From NCBI GenBank assembly GCA_007449985.2, contig VIIQ02000259.1, forward strand, positions 21,994 to 85,993: a DNA stretch of 64,000 nt, read 5' to 3'. Source of the stretch: Desmodesmus armatus (Eukaryota > Chlorophyta > Chlorophyceae > Sphaeropleales > Scenedesmaceae). Within the stretch, counting starts at the first letter, position 1. Every line of letters begins with the position of its first letter. Position numbers and translations under genes: made by a program. The notes under the pieces were generated by a model. That model searched no databases. It was not told the DNA's origin and was given only the letters and a program-made list of their open reading frames with translations. This document shows positions 45,191 to 57,093 of the stretch, piece after piece.

Positions 45191-48100
45191 ATGTGGTTCA
45201 AGCTTGTGGTGGTCGGTCTGAAGGCAGCAGGGCAGAAGCCCAAGACAGCAGAGGTCTTCTGCAGCTTCAGCACTGATGGATGCCCAGCCATTCAGGATGC
45301 AGCACTGGCGCAGTTTTGCTGGCCACTAGGGCCCGAAAACCAGAGCCCCAAAGAGTTCATGGCACCAGAAGTGAGCGGGGGGTGCCCTAGCAGTGTTCCT
45401 CACACTCAACCAGCAGCAGGCACGACATGTTGCCAGCACACAACAGCACCAGCACATAACAGCAATCACAGATGCTGCTGCAGAGCATTGACAACCTCCT
45501 TGAATCGGATGTATTGCCATTTCCTGACATAGCGTGATGCCAAACTTGCCTGTCAAAGCTGAAGGTACAGTATGCATGGCAGCTACCCTGCATGCAACAC
45601 TTGCCCACACACAGCAGCCGTGACCACGCCGTCCTAGAGTGTGTCTGAGGCCTCACACCCCCAAACTTGTCGTGCCTTCGCCGTGCATGCAGGAATTCTC
45701 GTTCACCCTGACCCAGGGTGATGGCAGCAGGCTGCAGGGCTTCTGCCGCAGGTTCCTGCCCCCTGCGCCCAGGGTTGGCAGCAGGCTGCGCTACCCGCAA
45801 GTGCTGTGCCTGGTCTGTCAGGCCTCTTGGTCTGCCCTCTTCTTCAAGGTCAGCACAGCACATGCACAGACACATCATTACCACTTGGTTGCCTTTGGAT
45901 TGGTTGCGTCCAGCTACTGCATTACAGCAGGTTGCATGCCCTGCGTCGCATGGCGAACAGCAGCAGGACAGAACGCTGAATAAAAGTCAGCACGCACATA
46001 TGGATGTCACCAGCAAGTGTTGCCAGCCGTATGGTGGGCGTATGCACATCTGCTCTCGTATCACAAAACCATTTCTGCTTTTGCTCTGGACCCACAAGCC
46101 GATGGGGAAACAGTTTGCTATAGGGTGTTGTGCATGGCGTTCCATGTCATGGCATGGCTGGCCTACAGATGATGTATGAGCGTCTGGAACTGATACAGCA
46201 GCAGCGGGACGCTGAACAGCACCAACAATAGTGTTCACAAGCAGCAGCAGTGTGTGCTGGCATGTCCTGCAGGTGCTGGAGGTGACAGAGCAGCTGCTGC
46301 GCCAGTCGGATATCTTGTCTGACTTCAGCCACAAGCAGCTGCCTGTAGACAGCTTGGCAGGAGCCTTCCTCAGCAACTTGGGCGATGTGCTGGCACAGCA
46401 ACCAGAGCTGGGCTCTGTCATCAAGTACGCAGGCAGATGGCACCCAGCAAAACAGCAGTTTGCTTGCGCTACATTTAGGATTTTTTCTGGTTCAGCGGTT
46501 GCTGTGGCAGCATGTGCACAAAAGCATTCCAACAGCAGCTTTGCTTCTTCCTTCAAATCTGCAACAGCACAAGCCAGCTGATTTTGCTGTTTTGCTGCGA
46601 TCTAGAACACTGCTGGCTTGTTCATGGGTTGATTGCGCATGTATTTCGCATTGCTTGGTTACAGGATTGAGCTACCCCGCATCTCCATCCCACTGGCTAT
46701 GTCCCCGCCCAAGCGCATTGGCGGCGCTGCTGGCGGCGAACCCCTGCCTCTGCTCCTGTGAGTGTTTCCTTTATCGTATGCTCAGCCACTGTGTGCCGGT
46801 GGGCGGCCCTTCAAGGCTGTATGGGGTGCTTGTCTCAAAGCATATTCCTTCTCCTGTTTGCACATTCAGCTTGGAGGCCGAGCAGCGGCAGCGGCAGCTG
46901 TGAAAGCCACTCATGGTTGCCATTAGGTCCTTTCTTTGGTGCGTGTAACAAGTTGCAGCAGGTTGACATGCAAGCTTTGTTGTCGCTGTGTGCAGGACTG
47001 AAGAGTTCATCGAGCTGCAGGTGCCACCAGATGCAGGCAATGGCGCAGCAAACGCAGGTGTGCTGGGCGCAGCATGCAGCCATGGTGTCTGGTGGTCACA
47101 TCAGTGCCTGCCGCGAGGCTGTCGTTGTGCAGGGCAGCTGCAGGTGTCGTGAGGACCCCTGTGTGAACCATCTTGCTCGCATGCGCTAGTGTGGCACTGA
47201 TGCAGCTAATGCTGTGTTGTTTTCTGCCTTGTGCTGTTTCTTGCCTGCCCTGAATGCAGGCGTGTCCCTTGCCCGGCTGCTGTGGCACGTGCCTGTACCC
47301 GCCATGGTGACCCTGATTGCCAGTCTGCTGCTGGAGCGGCGTGTGCTTGTGGTGGGGCAGAGCAGAGACATGGTGTCAGCGGCAGTGCTTGCAGCTCAGG
47401 CACTCATACACCCCTTCAGGTGCGCAGTACAGGTGGCTTTGTGACGCTCGTTGGGTGACAAAATCTGTTGCAACCATGTGCCAAAAAGCGTGTGCAGCAA
47501 GGCAGCAGGCCGTCACATCAATTCGTGAGTGTGTGCATTCAACTCATTCAGCGGCTTGGAGTGATATGCGGCCGCATCAGCCTTGACTCTTGCATGCAAC
47601 ATCTGGAGGGTGAGTGCAGGAGTGCCCTGACCTGGCTAACCCACTGCCCCGTTGTTGCCCCTGCAGGTGGCACCACATCTTCCTGCCGCTGCTGCCGCGC
47701 TCCTTGTCAGACTACCTGACAGCGCCCATGCCCTTCCTCATTGGCATGCCTGCCCAGCTGCTGCCTGCCATGAAGCACCTACCAATGGACGAGATCACCC
47801 TCATCGACCTGGACCTTGGAAAGTATGTAGTGTTGCACACGTCCTTGTTTGCAGAAACCGTTGTCTGAAGCGCACACATGCTTCTGTTTGTTGCTTCAAC
47901 AGCCATGTTGGAGCATTCGAAGCAGGAACATGCAGCGACAGTCGCTACTGCCTGGTGCTGACCTCCTCCCGCCTTGCAAGTCGGCAGCCAGCCAGCAGGT
48001 GCTGGTGATGGCACCATAGCCACCCTGCATAGTTTGTGAGATCTGACATGAATGAATGGCGTGCACTGCCCTTGTTGTGCAGGTGTGAGCCTGCGCCTGG

Positions 48101-51100
48101 CTCAGCACGTGATGATGCCTGGCAGCTGCCGTGGCGGGAACAGCTGGAGAGCGCCCTGCATGCAGCGTTCAGCCTGCTGAAGAGCCCCACAGAGCATGAG
48201 AGCAACCCAGTCATAGCAGGTACGCGCTGTCACAGGGCTTGACACATGCGTGCCGACACAGTGTGTTTGTGTTGCCCTGCTTACTGCCGCAATGGGCCAC
48301 AAACCCTCTTATGGGGCCAGGGCTTAGCCTGCTGTCTGTGCTGTCACAATATGGGCGTTTGTATCCACATGGCGTCAAACTCTCGCACCTGCTGCGAGCT
48401 TGTTGAACCAACATCAGCAGTAAGGGCGGCTCTCATCGACCGCCTCACTCACCAAGCCGCCGAGAGGCACCTAGGCAGGTGCATGCCTGCATGCGTGGGT
48501 ACTTGCATGCTTGATAGCGCTGCTGACTGTGCTGGCTGTTGCAACTGCATGCAGGGATCATGCACGGCTACTTCCTCAAGCTGCTTGGCAACTACCGCAC
48601 TCACGTGTACCCCGAAGGCAGCGGCCCTTCCTTCACGGCCCAGCCCGCCAGCAGCACCTCACCCAACGGCCTGTCACACCACCAGCGCAGCCGCAGCGCC
48701 TCTCCCATGCAGGGTGGTGGCAACAGCAGCAACGCGTTGGCAGCGTTTGCGGCAGCAGTGGTGGACAAGGGCCCTGCCAGCCATGGGGGGGCTGCCAGCA
48801 GTGCTGCCAGCAGCAGAAGGCAGTCAAGGGCCAGCAACAGCAACGTGGGGCCAGCACAGGACGAGGGCATGAAGGGGCATGGGTACTGGTTTGACCACAG
48901 TAGTCTGGTGGCTGCACACAGGTGAGCTTGACACAGAGGACAGCGTTCATGTGCAGCACGACATGTGATGATGGTTGTTTGGTTGTCAGAACGCAGCATT
49001 CTTCTTTGCGCACATGAGGAGACAATGCGTCACTGTGCACTCTTCACTTTTGATTTTGCTGCTGGCAGGGATGCTCGGCATGCTTGAGCGTTGTTGCATG
49101 GAGTCTCAGGTGGAACCCGTGCTGCTGTCCTGCAGGCGCAACGAGAGGGCACGCAACTTCCTGATGCTGCTGCGGCAGAGTCAGCTGTTTGAGGTGTTTG
49201 TCAGGGAGCGGCTGGAGATGTTTGCAACGGTGCCAGGGGGACCTGCATGCAGCGGTGAGCATACATCACAGCAGCAATCTTGCTTTTCTAGTACAGGCAT
49301 GTTGACACCCAGCTATCAGGCTGCATGTGCATGCAGACCACACGATGCCAGTTGTTGCATCCATATTGGTTACAACATCAGGCCCCACGGAGATTCAAAG
49401 CTAACCGGCGGTGATTTGTGCTGGACTTGCAGGCGACCCTTTCGAGGCCTTGGTCAACACCTACGTGGAAAACCGCAGCAAGCGGCTGAGCGCCCGCCTG
49501 GGCGCAGGGGTGCGCAGCAGCCTCTCACGCTTCGGCGCTCTGATGAAGAAGCACCGACGCACAGAAAGCTCGCAGTCCACTCTGTCGGGGGTGTTTTCAA
49601 GCAGTGGGGCAGCAGGGGGTGCGGATCACGGCAGTGCGAGTGCAAGCGGGGGCTTCGCCTCGGGGCTCATGTCGGGCCTCAGCAGGGGGCGCAGCGGGGG
49701 CCTGTCGGCCAGCTTTGCTGAGAGGCCAGAGGCTCTGAAGATGCGACAGATGGTGGCTGGGTTTGCTGCAGCAGCTGAGCAGATGAGGCGCAACCTCTCT
49801 GCGGAAGGCAGCAACAAGACAGGTGCGGGTGGGGTTGGGATGCACGGCAGCTGCTCACCAGCACACATGATGCTACCCTCAGTTTCATGCATGCCCTTCA
49901 TTCAATTCGAGCAGCTTTGCAAAACCTTCTAGCTGTGTCTTGCCCATGCTCTCAACAGTGGCAGATAGACCGTAAGCCTCTGCCTCCTCATGGCAAAACC
50001 CTCCCCACTACCGCACCCACCCTGTACCCACGCTGTACCCGCACTGCACCCACTCCATATTTGCAATGCTTCTCTGCCACTTGCCCAGGCTCCCGCCAGC
50101 AGTTGAGTCCTCTGGAGGCCTTTGCAGAAAAGGTGGTGTCAGTGTTTGACCCCTCAGCCCTCTTTGACAACGAAGACGAGGACGATCTGGAAGCAGAAGC
50201 AGCAGAAGCAGAAGCAGCAAACAACACCCGCCTCACCCGCAGCAGCGTGAGCAGCAGCAACTTGAAGGAAGCTGCTGCTGCTGGGACCCTAGTGCCACCC
50301 AGCGGTGCCAGCTGGACAGCAGGGACTGCCAGCAGTAGCAGCATGGGGTCCCTTGCAACACAGTCCATGTATGTTGGGTTTGCGGGTGCAGGCACAGCCA
50401 GCGGTAGCATGGGTCCTCCACCCGACAGGCCTCCCCAGGGTCGAAGCAGTCCTGCTAGTGGCAGGGGTAGTCCGCCCTTGAGCCGGCGCAGTGTACCGGC
50501 CTCAATGCACAGCAGCACCAGAGCAGCAGGTCTGGGGGAGCGGCCGGTATCCCCAGGTCCATTGATCGACTTGGAGGGCAGCAGCGGTGTGGCCAACGCA
50601 AGCTTAGATGGTCAGCCCATGCCGCAGCAGCAGCAGCAGCAGCGCCTGCCTCACCACAGCTACCTTGATCAGCTGCGGATGCCAGCCGCCCAGCAGCAAC
50701 AGCAGCAGCAGCAGCAGCCGCACTCCCCCAGGAGCCCTCGGGAGCTGCAAGCTGGGTGGTCTGCCCAGCAGCAGCAGCATGCGCAGCCCCGCTCGCCCCG
50801 CGGCACCCGGGAGTCGTTGATACAGCAGTTCATGCGGCCGCCTCTGTGTAGCTCGGGAGGCAGCTTACGTAACCCCCAGGATCAGCAGGGGCCCCAGCAC
50901 ATCAATGTAAAGGCAGCACTGGCAGCCATTGCGCCTGGGCCATTGCCGCAGCCGCCACCGCCGAGGACGCGGTCCCTTGTGGGTGGCCACATTCTGGAGG
51001 CAAACCAGCAGCACAGTGTCTCCTCGCACATGCAGCCGCTGCGGCAGGGGCTGGCCAATGTGAGCCACATGAAGCAGCAGCACCAGCAGCAGCAGCAGCA

Positions 51101-51884
51101 GGGCATCCCTGGCCAGGCATCAGCATCATCAAATGGTGTGCCAGTGGCAGCAGCGGCCAGTGCCGCAGCAGGATCAACGGCAGTGAGTGCTGGTACAACG
51201 TGGGACCCGTTTGCTGAGCTGCTGACGGAGCGCACTGCCAGCTTCTCTGGTGGGATGGCCCAGCAGCAAGCAGCAGCCCAGCCGGCACAGCAGCAGCAGT
51301 ACCAGCAGCAGCCTCAGAGTGGTGTTGGTCCACTCTCCCTGCATGTCCGTGACTTCAGTGCTGGGAGCGAGGGGGGTGTCAGCAGTGTGGACAGCCTGGG
51401 GGCTGTTGTGACGAGGCACACGCCCGGAGGCAACAGCAGCAGGGGCAGCAGCAGTGCTGGGAGCAGCAGCGAGGGAGGTGCAGGCAGCATAGGAGGGGTT
51501 AGCAGCACAACTACCCCTGCAGGTGCAACGGCAAGCAGGGGCTCACTCCTGGCCTTTGATGAAGCCCTGTGCCAGCAGCAACCCATGCAGAAGCACCAGC
51601 AGCCGCTGCAGCAGCAAGCAACGATGCCAGAGGCTTGGCTGTCCATGTTCACTGCTGGTGGTGACGAGGGGGCTCCAGCAGCTGACTTAACAGCACCAGG
51701 TCAGGGCAGCAGCGCTGACGGCGGCCGTGGCAGCAGTGTCAGCCTGAGTGGTGGCCAGGGTGAGAAGCAGGCGGGGCCTGTCTCGGGTGAAGCGGAGGGC
51801 TGTGGGGGGCTGTCACAGCTGAAGCAGGCATTTGCGCAGCAGCTGATGGTGCAGCACAGCGGTACTGGGGATGACCTGTTGTGA
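45191..51884 (+). CDS. DENN-domain protein (probable Rab guanine-nucleotide exchange factor)
   Basis: Thirteen exons (45191-45370, 45693-45848, 46273-46424, 46665-46757, 46870-46899, 46996-47057, 47260-47419, 47667-47822, 48083-48219, 48555-48921, 49136-49254, 49433-49822, 50089-51884) join in frame to 1265 aa. The tripartite DENN module is visible: uDENN (MWFKLVVVGL, FCWPLGPENQSPKEF, SFTLTQGDGSRLQGFCRRF), cDENN (LLWHVPVPAMVTLIASLLLE, ERRVLVVGQS, HPFRWHHIFLPLLPRSL, FLIGMPAQLL, ITLIDLDLG) and dDENN (IMHGYFLKLLGNY, FLMLLRQSQLFEVFVRERLE). A Ser/Ala-rich insert of about 100 residues separates cDENN from dDENN. DENN modules activate Rab GTPases in vesicle traffic. The last ~600 residues are disordered and Gln-rich, with WDPFAELL and SVFDPSALFDNEDED, which resemble clathrin-adaptor peptides (inference). 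The Rab partner is unknown. The start could lie further upstream. Confidence 0.9.
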
Positions 51885-53190
51885 TGGGTGGCAGCTTTGT
51901 CTGTGTGTGCAGACGCGCACTACGGTTTGACGGAGGGTGTCGGGGTTTAGTAAGCTGGCAGGCCGGCTGGCAGGACACCAGCTGAGCCTTGTGAGCAGGG
52001 GTTGTGTATGCAGGAGTGTTATCCGTACGTCATACTACGTAGGATAATGGAATATACAGCGCATGTGTAATCAGACAGCAAAGTTGGCATTCTTAAGGTT
52101 GAAGAAGTTTGGGTTGTGCCACTGGCTTGAACCGGCAATGACGCAAACCTTCAAGTGCTGCAATGGTCGGATACCCTGCAAGCGGGATGGGTGGGTGGTT
52201 GGGGCTTACTTTTTCAGATACATTTCCTTGGAGTGATGCAGTAGGCTTGGAGGGACTACCCCAGCGTGTTGCAGCAGGTGGTGCTGCCAGCAGTCACTGC
52301 TGCTAGTGCAGTAGTGCTACTAGCACGTATGCACGTACTGCTTGCTTTGCGCAGCTCAGCAATCGCATGCATGCGCAACTTGAGCACAATGCCATGGAGT
52401 GTTGCTGGGTGTCGGCAGTCCCTTTTGTTTTTTGAGTTCTTTCAATAATGTGGATGGTTTGATTGCACATATGGATGTGCTTGGTGCGCATCGATCAGTT
52501 GTTCAGAGCTTCCGTATGCACATTTGGACTGCAAGGCCCTTCTTTGTGGTGTGGCAACAGTTGCACCTGTCACACATACGGTTGGCCGCCTGGCCCAAGT
52601 CCCCTGCTGTTGTAGACTTGCGTGAACCAGAGGAATGCCATCACAGCCTCTTAGTCTGGATGCATGCGTGTTCTCTGCAATGACACCTCAACATTCACCA
52701 CAAGCTTCTCCTTCGCAAACACAATGTGTGCAACACATTGTGCCAGGAGCTGGTGACCTGCAAAGCAATACAGGAGATGATGTGATGCAGACTGCAATGG
52801 AGATGGGGCCATTCCACCCAAGCCCATGCAGGGGACATGGCACATGAGGGGTCCAACCATTGAGTCCGTAATCTTTACTGTAATGACGTTTGCGACTGCC
52901 AGTGCCAACAGTATGATATCCGATGCAGTCACACTACGTCCAACAGGTCCTGTCAGACATGATGTGCCCCGGGGGCGAGCAGCATCTGCCAGTCAAAGCT
53001 GCACACATGCAGGTTTCCACACAACTCAACTGCGGGCAGCATCAGTACTGGGGGTTCACATCCAATTTGTGCGGGCTGTGATATGCATTCGCGTCCCTCT
53101 CCTTTATTATATTTGTTGTAGCCACGCTTTGATGCATCTTCATACACGGTCATGGCATTTTTTGCCACGCATGATCGTCCGAGTGTTTTG
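51885..53190 (+). other. 3' region of the DENN gene and upstream region of the PAO-like gene
   Basis: No exon is supported. TGTAA at 52066-52070 lies about 180 bases after the DENN stop and is the best candidate poly(A) signal in the window. The segment 53080-53320 is CpG-richer and A+T-richer, like the other gene starts, and probably carries the PAO-like promoter. Confidence 0.45.
52066..52070 (+). terminator. Candidate poly(A) signal TGTAA of the DENN gene
   Basis: TGTAA occurs about 180 bases after the stop codon in ATGTGTAATCAG. Distance and motif fit green-algal mRNA ends. Confidence 0.5.
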
Positions 53191-53211
53191 GGCTGTCCGA
53201 GTCGGACAGCC
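53191..53211. promoter_or_regulatory. Perfect 10-base dyad upstream of the PAO-like gene
   Basis: GGCTGTCCGA, one G, then TCGGACAGCC form a perfect inverted repeat 111 bases before the proposed ATG, in the CpG-rich presumed promoter. It could be a site for a dimeric transcription factor or a 5' UTR hairpin. No known factor is assigned. Confidence 0.45.
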
Positions 53212-53321
53212 TGAAACACACGACATAAACAAAACGCCCCTTGTAACGCGCTCGAAGCATTGGCAATATTCTTTTTCTTGCAAATGTCACAACCTTTTAC
53301 GCATCCCCATCGGCTGTAGAC

Positions 53322-56300
53322 ATGCTGACACAGACGCAGTTCAAGGTGCGACCCCTGAGTGCAAGCCGCAGGCGCTCGGGTCTGCTGGTGCATGCACCAG
53401 CTACGAGAGCTACAGCACCAGCATCGGTGAAGCAGAGCAGGCACATTTGCCGCACAGCGACTCCCCATGCCCCAACGTCAACAGTTGCGCCAAACCTGGC
53501 AGGAAGGCCTGCACCAGAGCCAACATTGGAGCCTGCTCCAGAGCGCCACGGCTATGCATGGACCAAACAGGTTTGTTGTAGCTTAGCTGGCAGCCATCTG
53601 ATTAGATTTGGCGGCGATGCCAACGGAGAATATACATTGAAGAGACTGTGCTGACTGGCGCCTAGTCAGCTATCTTCACGACCATGCATGGGATGAATCA
53701 AAGGCCCTGCAACCACACGCACACACCGTTGAACGCATGTGCTTGCTGCATGGCCACACTGCAGTGGTACCCTGTTGCTGTCGAAGCTGCACTTGACACA
53801 GCAGTCCCCCACAAGGTGAGCTCAGGATGCCGGACCTGACAAGGCGACCTGAGATGCCTCGACTGAGCCAAACTTTTACTGAGTGGGGGAGTCCTCAGGT
53901 GGAGCTTTTGCTCAGAAAATGCAGTGGTTGCATGTCAAACTGTGGTAGCAGCACAGCGGTGGGCGGCAGCGATCAGGCCTTGCCTTGCTGGCACTCCACT
54001 TTTGCCTTTTTTTTAAGCGTTGACAAACCAATTGGGGACCCAAAAAGCCTGCAACAGCTGCATGCGCGCACTCCTTATGCTGCTGCTGGTGCTTATGGGT
54101 GCAGGTGACCCTGATGGGCCATGACCTGGTGCTGTGGAAAGAGCCAGGCTCCCAGGGATCGTGGTCCTGCCTTGACAACGCCTGCCCACACAGGTGACAT
54201 GGGTCTGTGTCGCACTCGTGAGCCGGACCACCCTCATGAGCCCTTGGCTCACTGGCTGTTGCCAGGGTTGGAGACTTGTCACCATACATACCGTACAGCA
54301 TTGTACCGTGACAGCATTGTACTGTACTGTGCTTTGTCAGGCACAACACAACTTTATGTCTGCATCATTGTAGCCAACTGCCAGTAAGTTGTGCTCATGG
54401 TAATGCAGCCGGTTTTACGGGCGTGAAACATGCCAAGCTCAGCACACAATACTGCTACTACTACTACTAAACTGGGTCAGGGCCACGCCTGACCGCCCTT
54501 TCTGGAGCCAAACTAGGCTCATAGGGCCTACATTGTTCCATACAATACATTGTTCCACGGCAGGCTCCTTGCGAGCCTGTCGGACAACCCCTGCACAGGT
54601 ATCTGAGCACACTGTGGGGCAAAGGCGAGGCAAAAGTGTTCGCGTGGCACTTGTTCGTGTTGCCTATGTATAGAGGCAACCCCCTGAACTTGAAACCCTG
54701 AAAATTGTCTGCAGGGCTGCACCCCTGTCTCAAGGAAGCCTTGATGCCACCACTGGCTGCCTGAGGTGCAGCTACCATGGCTGGACGTTTGATGCAGCCG
54801 GCAAATGCACAGGTGACGGCAGAACCACTTGCTTGAAGCAGCTTGTTGGCAGTCCTTGAGTGCGGTTGATTTCCGTAGCACTGGGCCACCTCTGTATTTT
54901 GCAGGTGTCTGCATCATTTCAGATCTGAAGTCTAGACTTGTGCTACCATGTGCACTGCAGGTTCAGTGAACGGCTCTGTTGCCTCAGTTGTGCTTGCATA
55001 CCCAACCTGAGGCTTGCACACCCACAACCGTCCAACCACCTCTGCCACTGGTCCTGTCCTGCAGACATCCCTCAAGCCAGCAGCCCTGGCTCCATGTGCT
55101 CCATCAAGGCCACCAAGGCCCGCTCACACCCCCTGCAGCTGCGCCAGGGCCTCATATGGGTGTGGCCAGAGGTGGGGCCAGACACTGCTGCTGAAGCCGC
55201 AGTTACACCACCCACTGTAGCAACAGAGCTGGAGGACCCAAGGTGCGGCCTGCATTGTGGACAGTAAAGCACTGGGGAACAGAGTCTCCTCTCTGAACTT
55301 GCAAGCGTCACGGTTGGTTCAGTGCTCAAGTCCGACGCTTATGGTCTATGAGTTCAAGAACCCTGACAGCACAATGTGCATGCATTGGCATCACTGCCAT
55401 CGCATGGGCAAATTCCTGAACATGCATGCCACTGCCCAGCCTTGCTTGGCATGCAAAGTGCAGGGCTGACACATAGCATGCTGTGTGCTGCTTGCTGTCT
55501 GATGATTGCTGTCTGCTGTTGGCAGCTGGGTCAGTGACTATGGCTGGATCTGGCGCGAGGTGCCTGTCTCCATCGAATATGGCATCGAGAATGCACTGGA
55601 CAGTGTGAGCAAGTCAGACCCGGGGTCTGAGGGTACCTGCTCCTGTGCCTTTTACTGCCCTTGGAATGTTTAGGGCGGGGTGAAGAGATGTTTTGATTGG
55701 ATCTGACTGGTGGCTCTACAAGCCATCACGTGTTGGGCCGGCCAACACCTGTAGCGTGCAGTGTCAGCAAATGGTGCAGCGCTTGGCAGCCTGCTAGTAT
55801 TGTAGGGGGCTACCAGCATTTCTTGTTGAACCCCCCTACTAGGGTCAGTAACAGAAGGGTGCGCAGTCACTGCGCACGTTGAGAACGTGCACTGTGCTCA
55901 TCCCTGCTGAACTGCTGTTCCTTGACGCCGTCCCACTGCCGCTCACTCCGTTACAGGCGCATGCTCCCTATGCCCACAATGGCTGCCTGGGGGTGTCCAT
56001 GAACGATGCACGCAAGGATGCAAACCTGAAGGTCACAAAGTGAGCACACGGTGCAGGGACCAACTGCATGGGAAGAAGGCACATATCCAACGAAATGGGT
56101 CAGCAGAATTAGCGTGTGTAAAGGGGCATGGTGCCGTGCTGACTTTGTGCCTCAAGATGGAAGGCTGCCGCTCTGCCACAGCTTGCTACCCTACGAGTCT
56201 GCTTCAGCGCCGCCCAGCCGCCAACAGACAGTTGGACATGTACACCCCCTACCAGTACTGTCACCCTGCACGCAAGCTCAGCACAACGTGCTGCTGCGGT

Positions 56301-57043
56301 TTTCTTGTGTGCCCCCAGGTACGACCCCGCCTGGGGCGTTGAGCACGTGTGCGAGCCGCCCCTGACTGCCGGACTGCTGGCGGACTGCAGGCAGATCCAC
56401 ACGTTTGCAGCCCCTGGACTCTTCATGGTGAAAAATGATCAGGGCAAGGGAGCACTGGAGGGTGAGACACATGCGTATATCATGCATCCTTGCTGTCCGT
56501 ACAGCATATACGACAAACATATAGGATGCATAGCCTACGCACTTGGAGTGCTTGCATGACTGGCATGTACGCTTTTACTGCCAACTCACTGCATGTTACG
56601 CGGTCACCGCCACGGTTCCAAGTTGGCACTCCTGGGGCTGGCAGCACTGCAGTGATGCATGATGGTGGTGTGCCGCTTTTAGTTGGCGAAGATGCTGCTG
56701 TGTACACTTGATATAGAACGTCTAACGCCCGGGTGGCGTCAGTACTGCATCGATTCCGTCCTGCTGTTTTTGATACAAGTGGGCATACCCTGGATTGTGC
56801 AGACTGGGGTTTCATAGGTGGCTGGTTTTCTGGGCGAGGCTTTCTCATTGTGGGGCTGCTGCTGCCAAGGTGGTAAACGGTTGCTGCTGCTAGTGTGCTG
56901 CTGCTGTATGTCTGTCACAAACAGGCTGCTGATGGCCATTCCCGGCCTTCCAAGGGCCTGGAGAGTAGCGCTTTTGATTTGAAACTCAGATACGACATGA
57001 TCGGGTACCATATGGCATAGCACTCATTGCTCAACGGCAAGCT

Positions 57044-57093
<50 letters not shown>

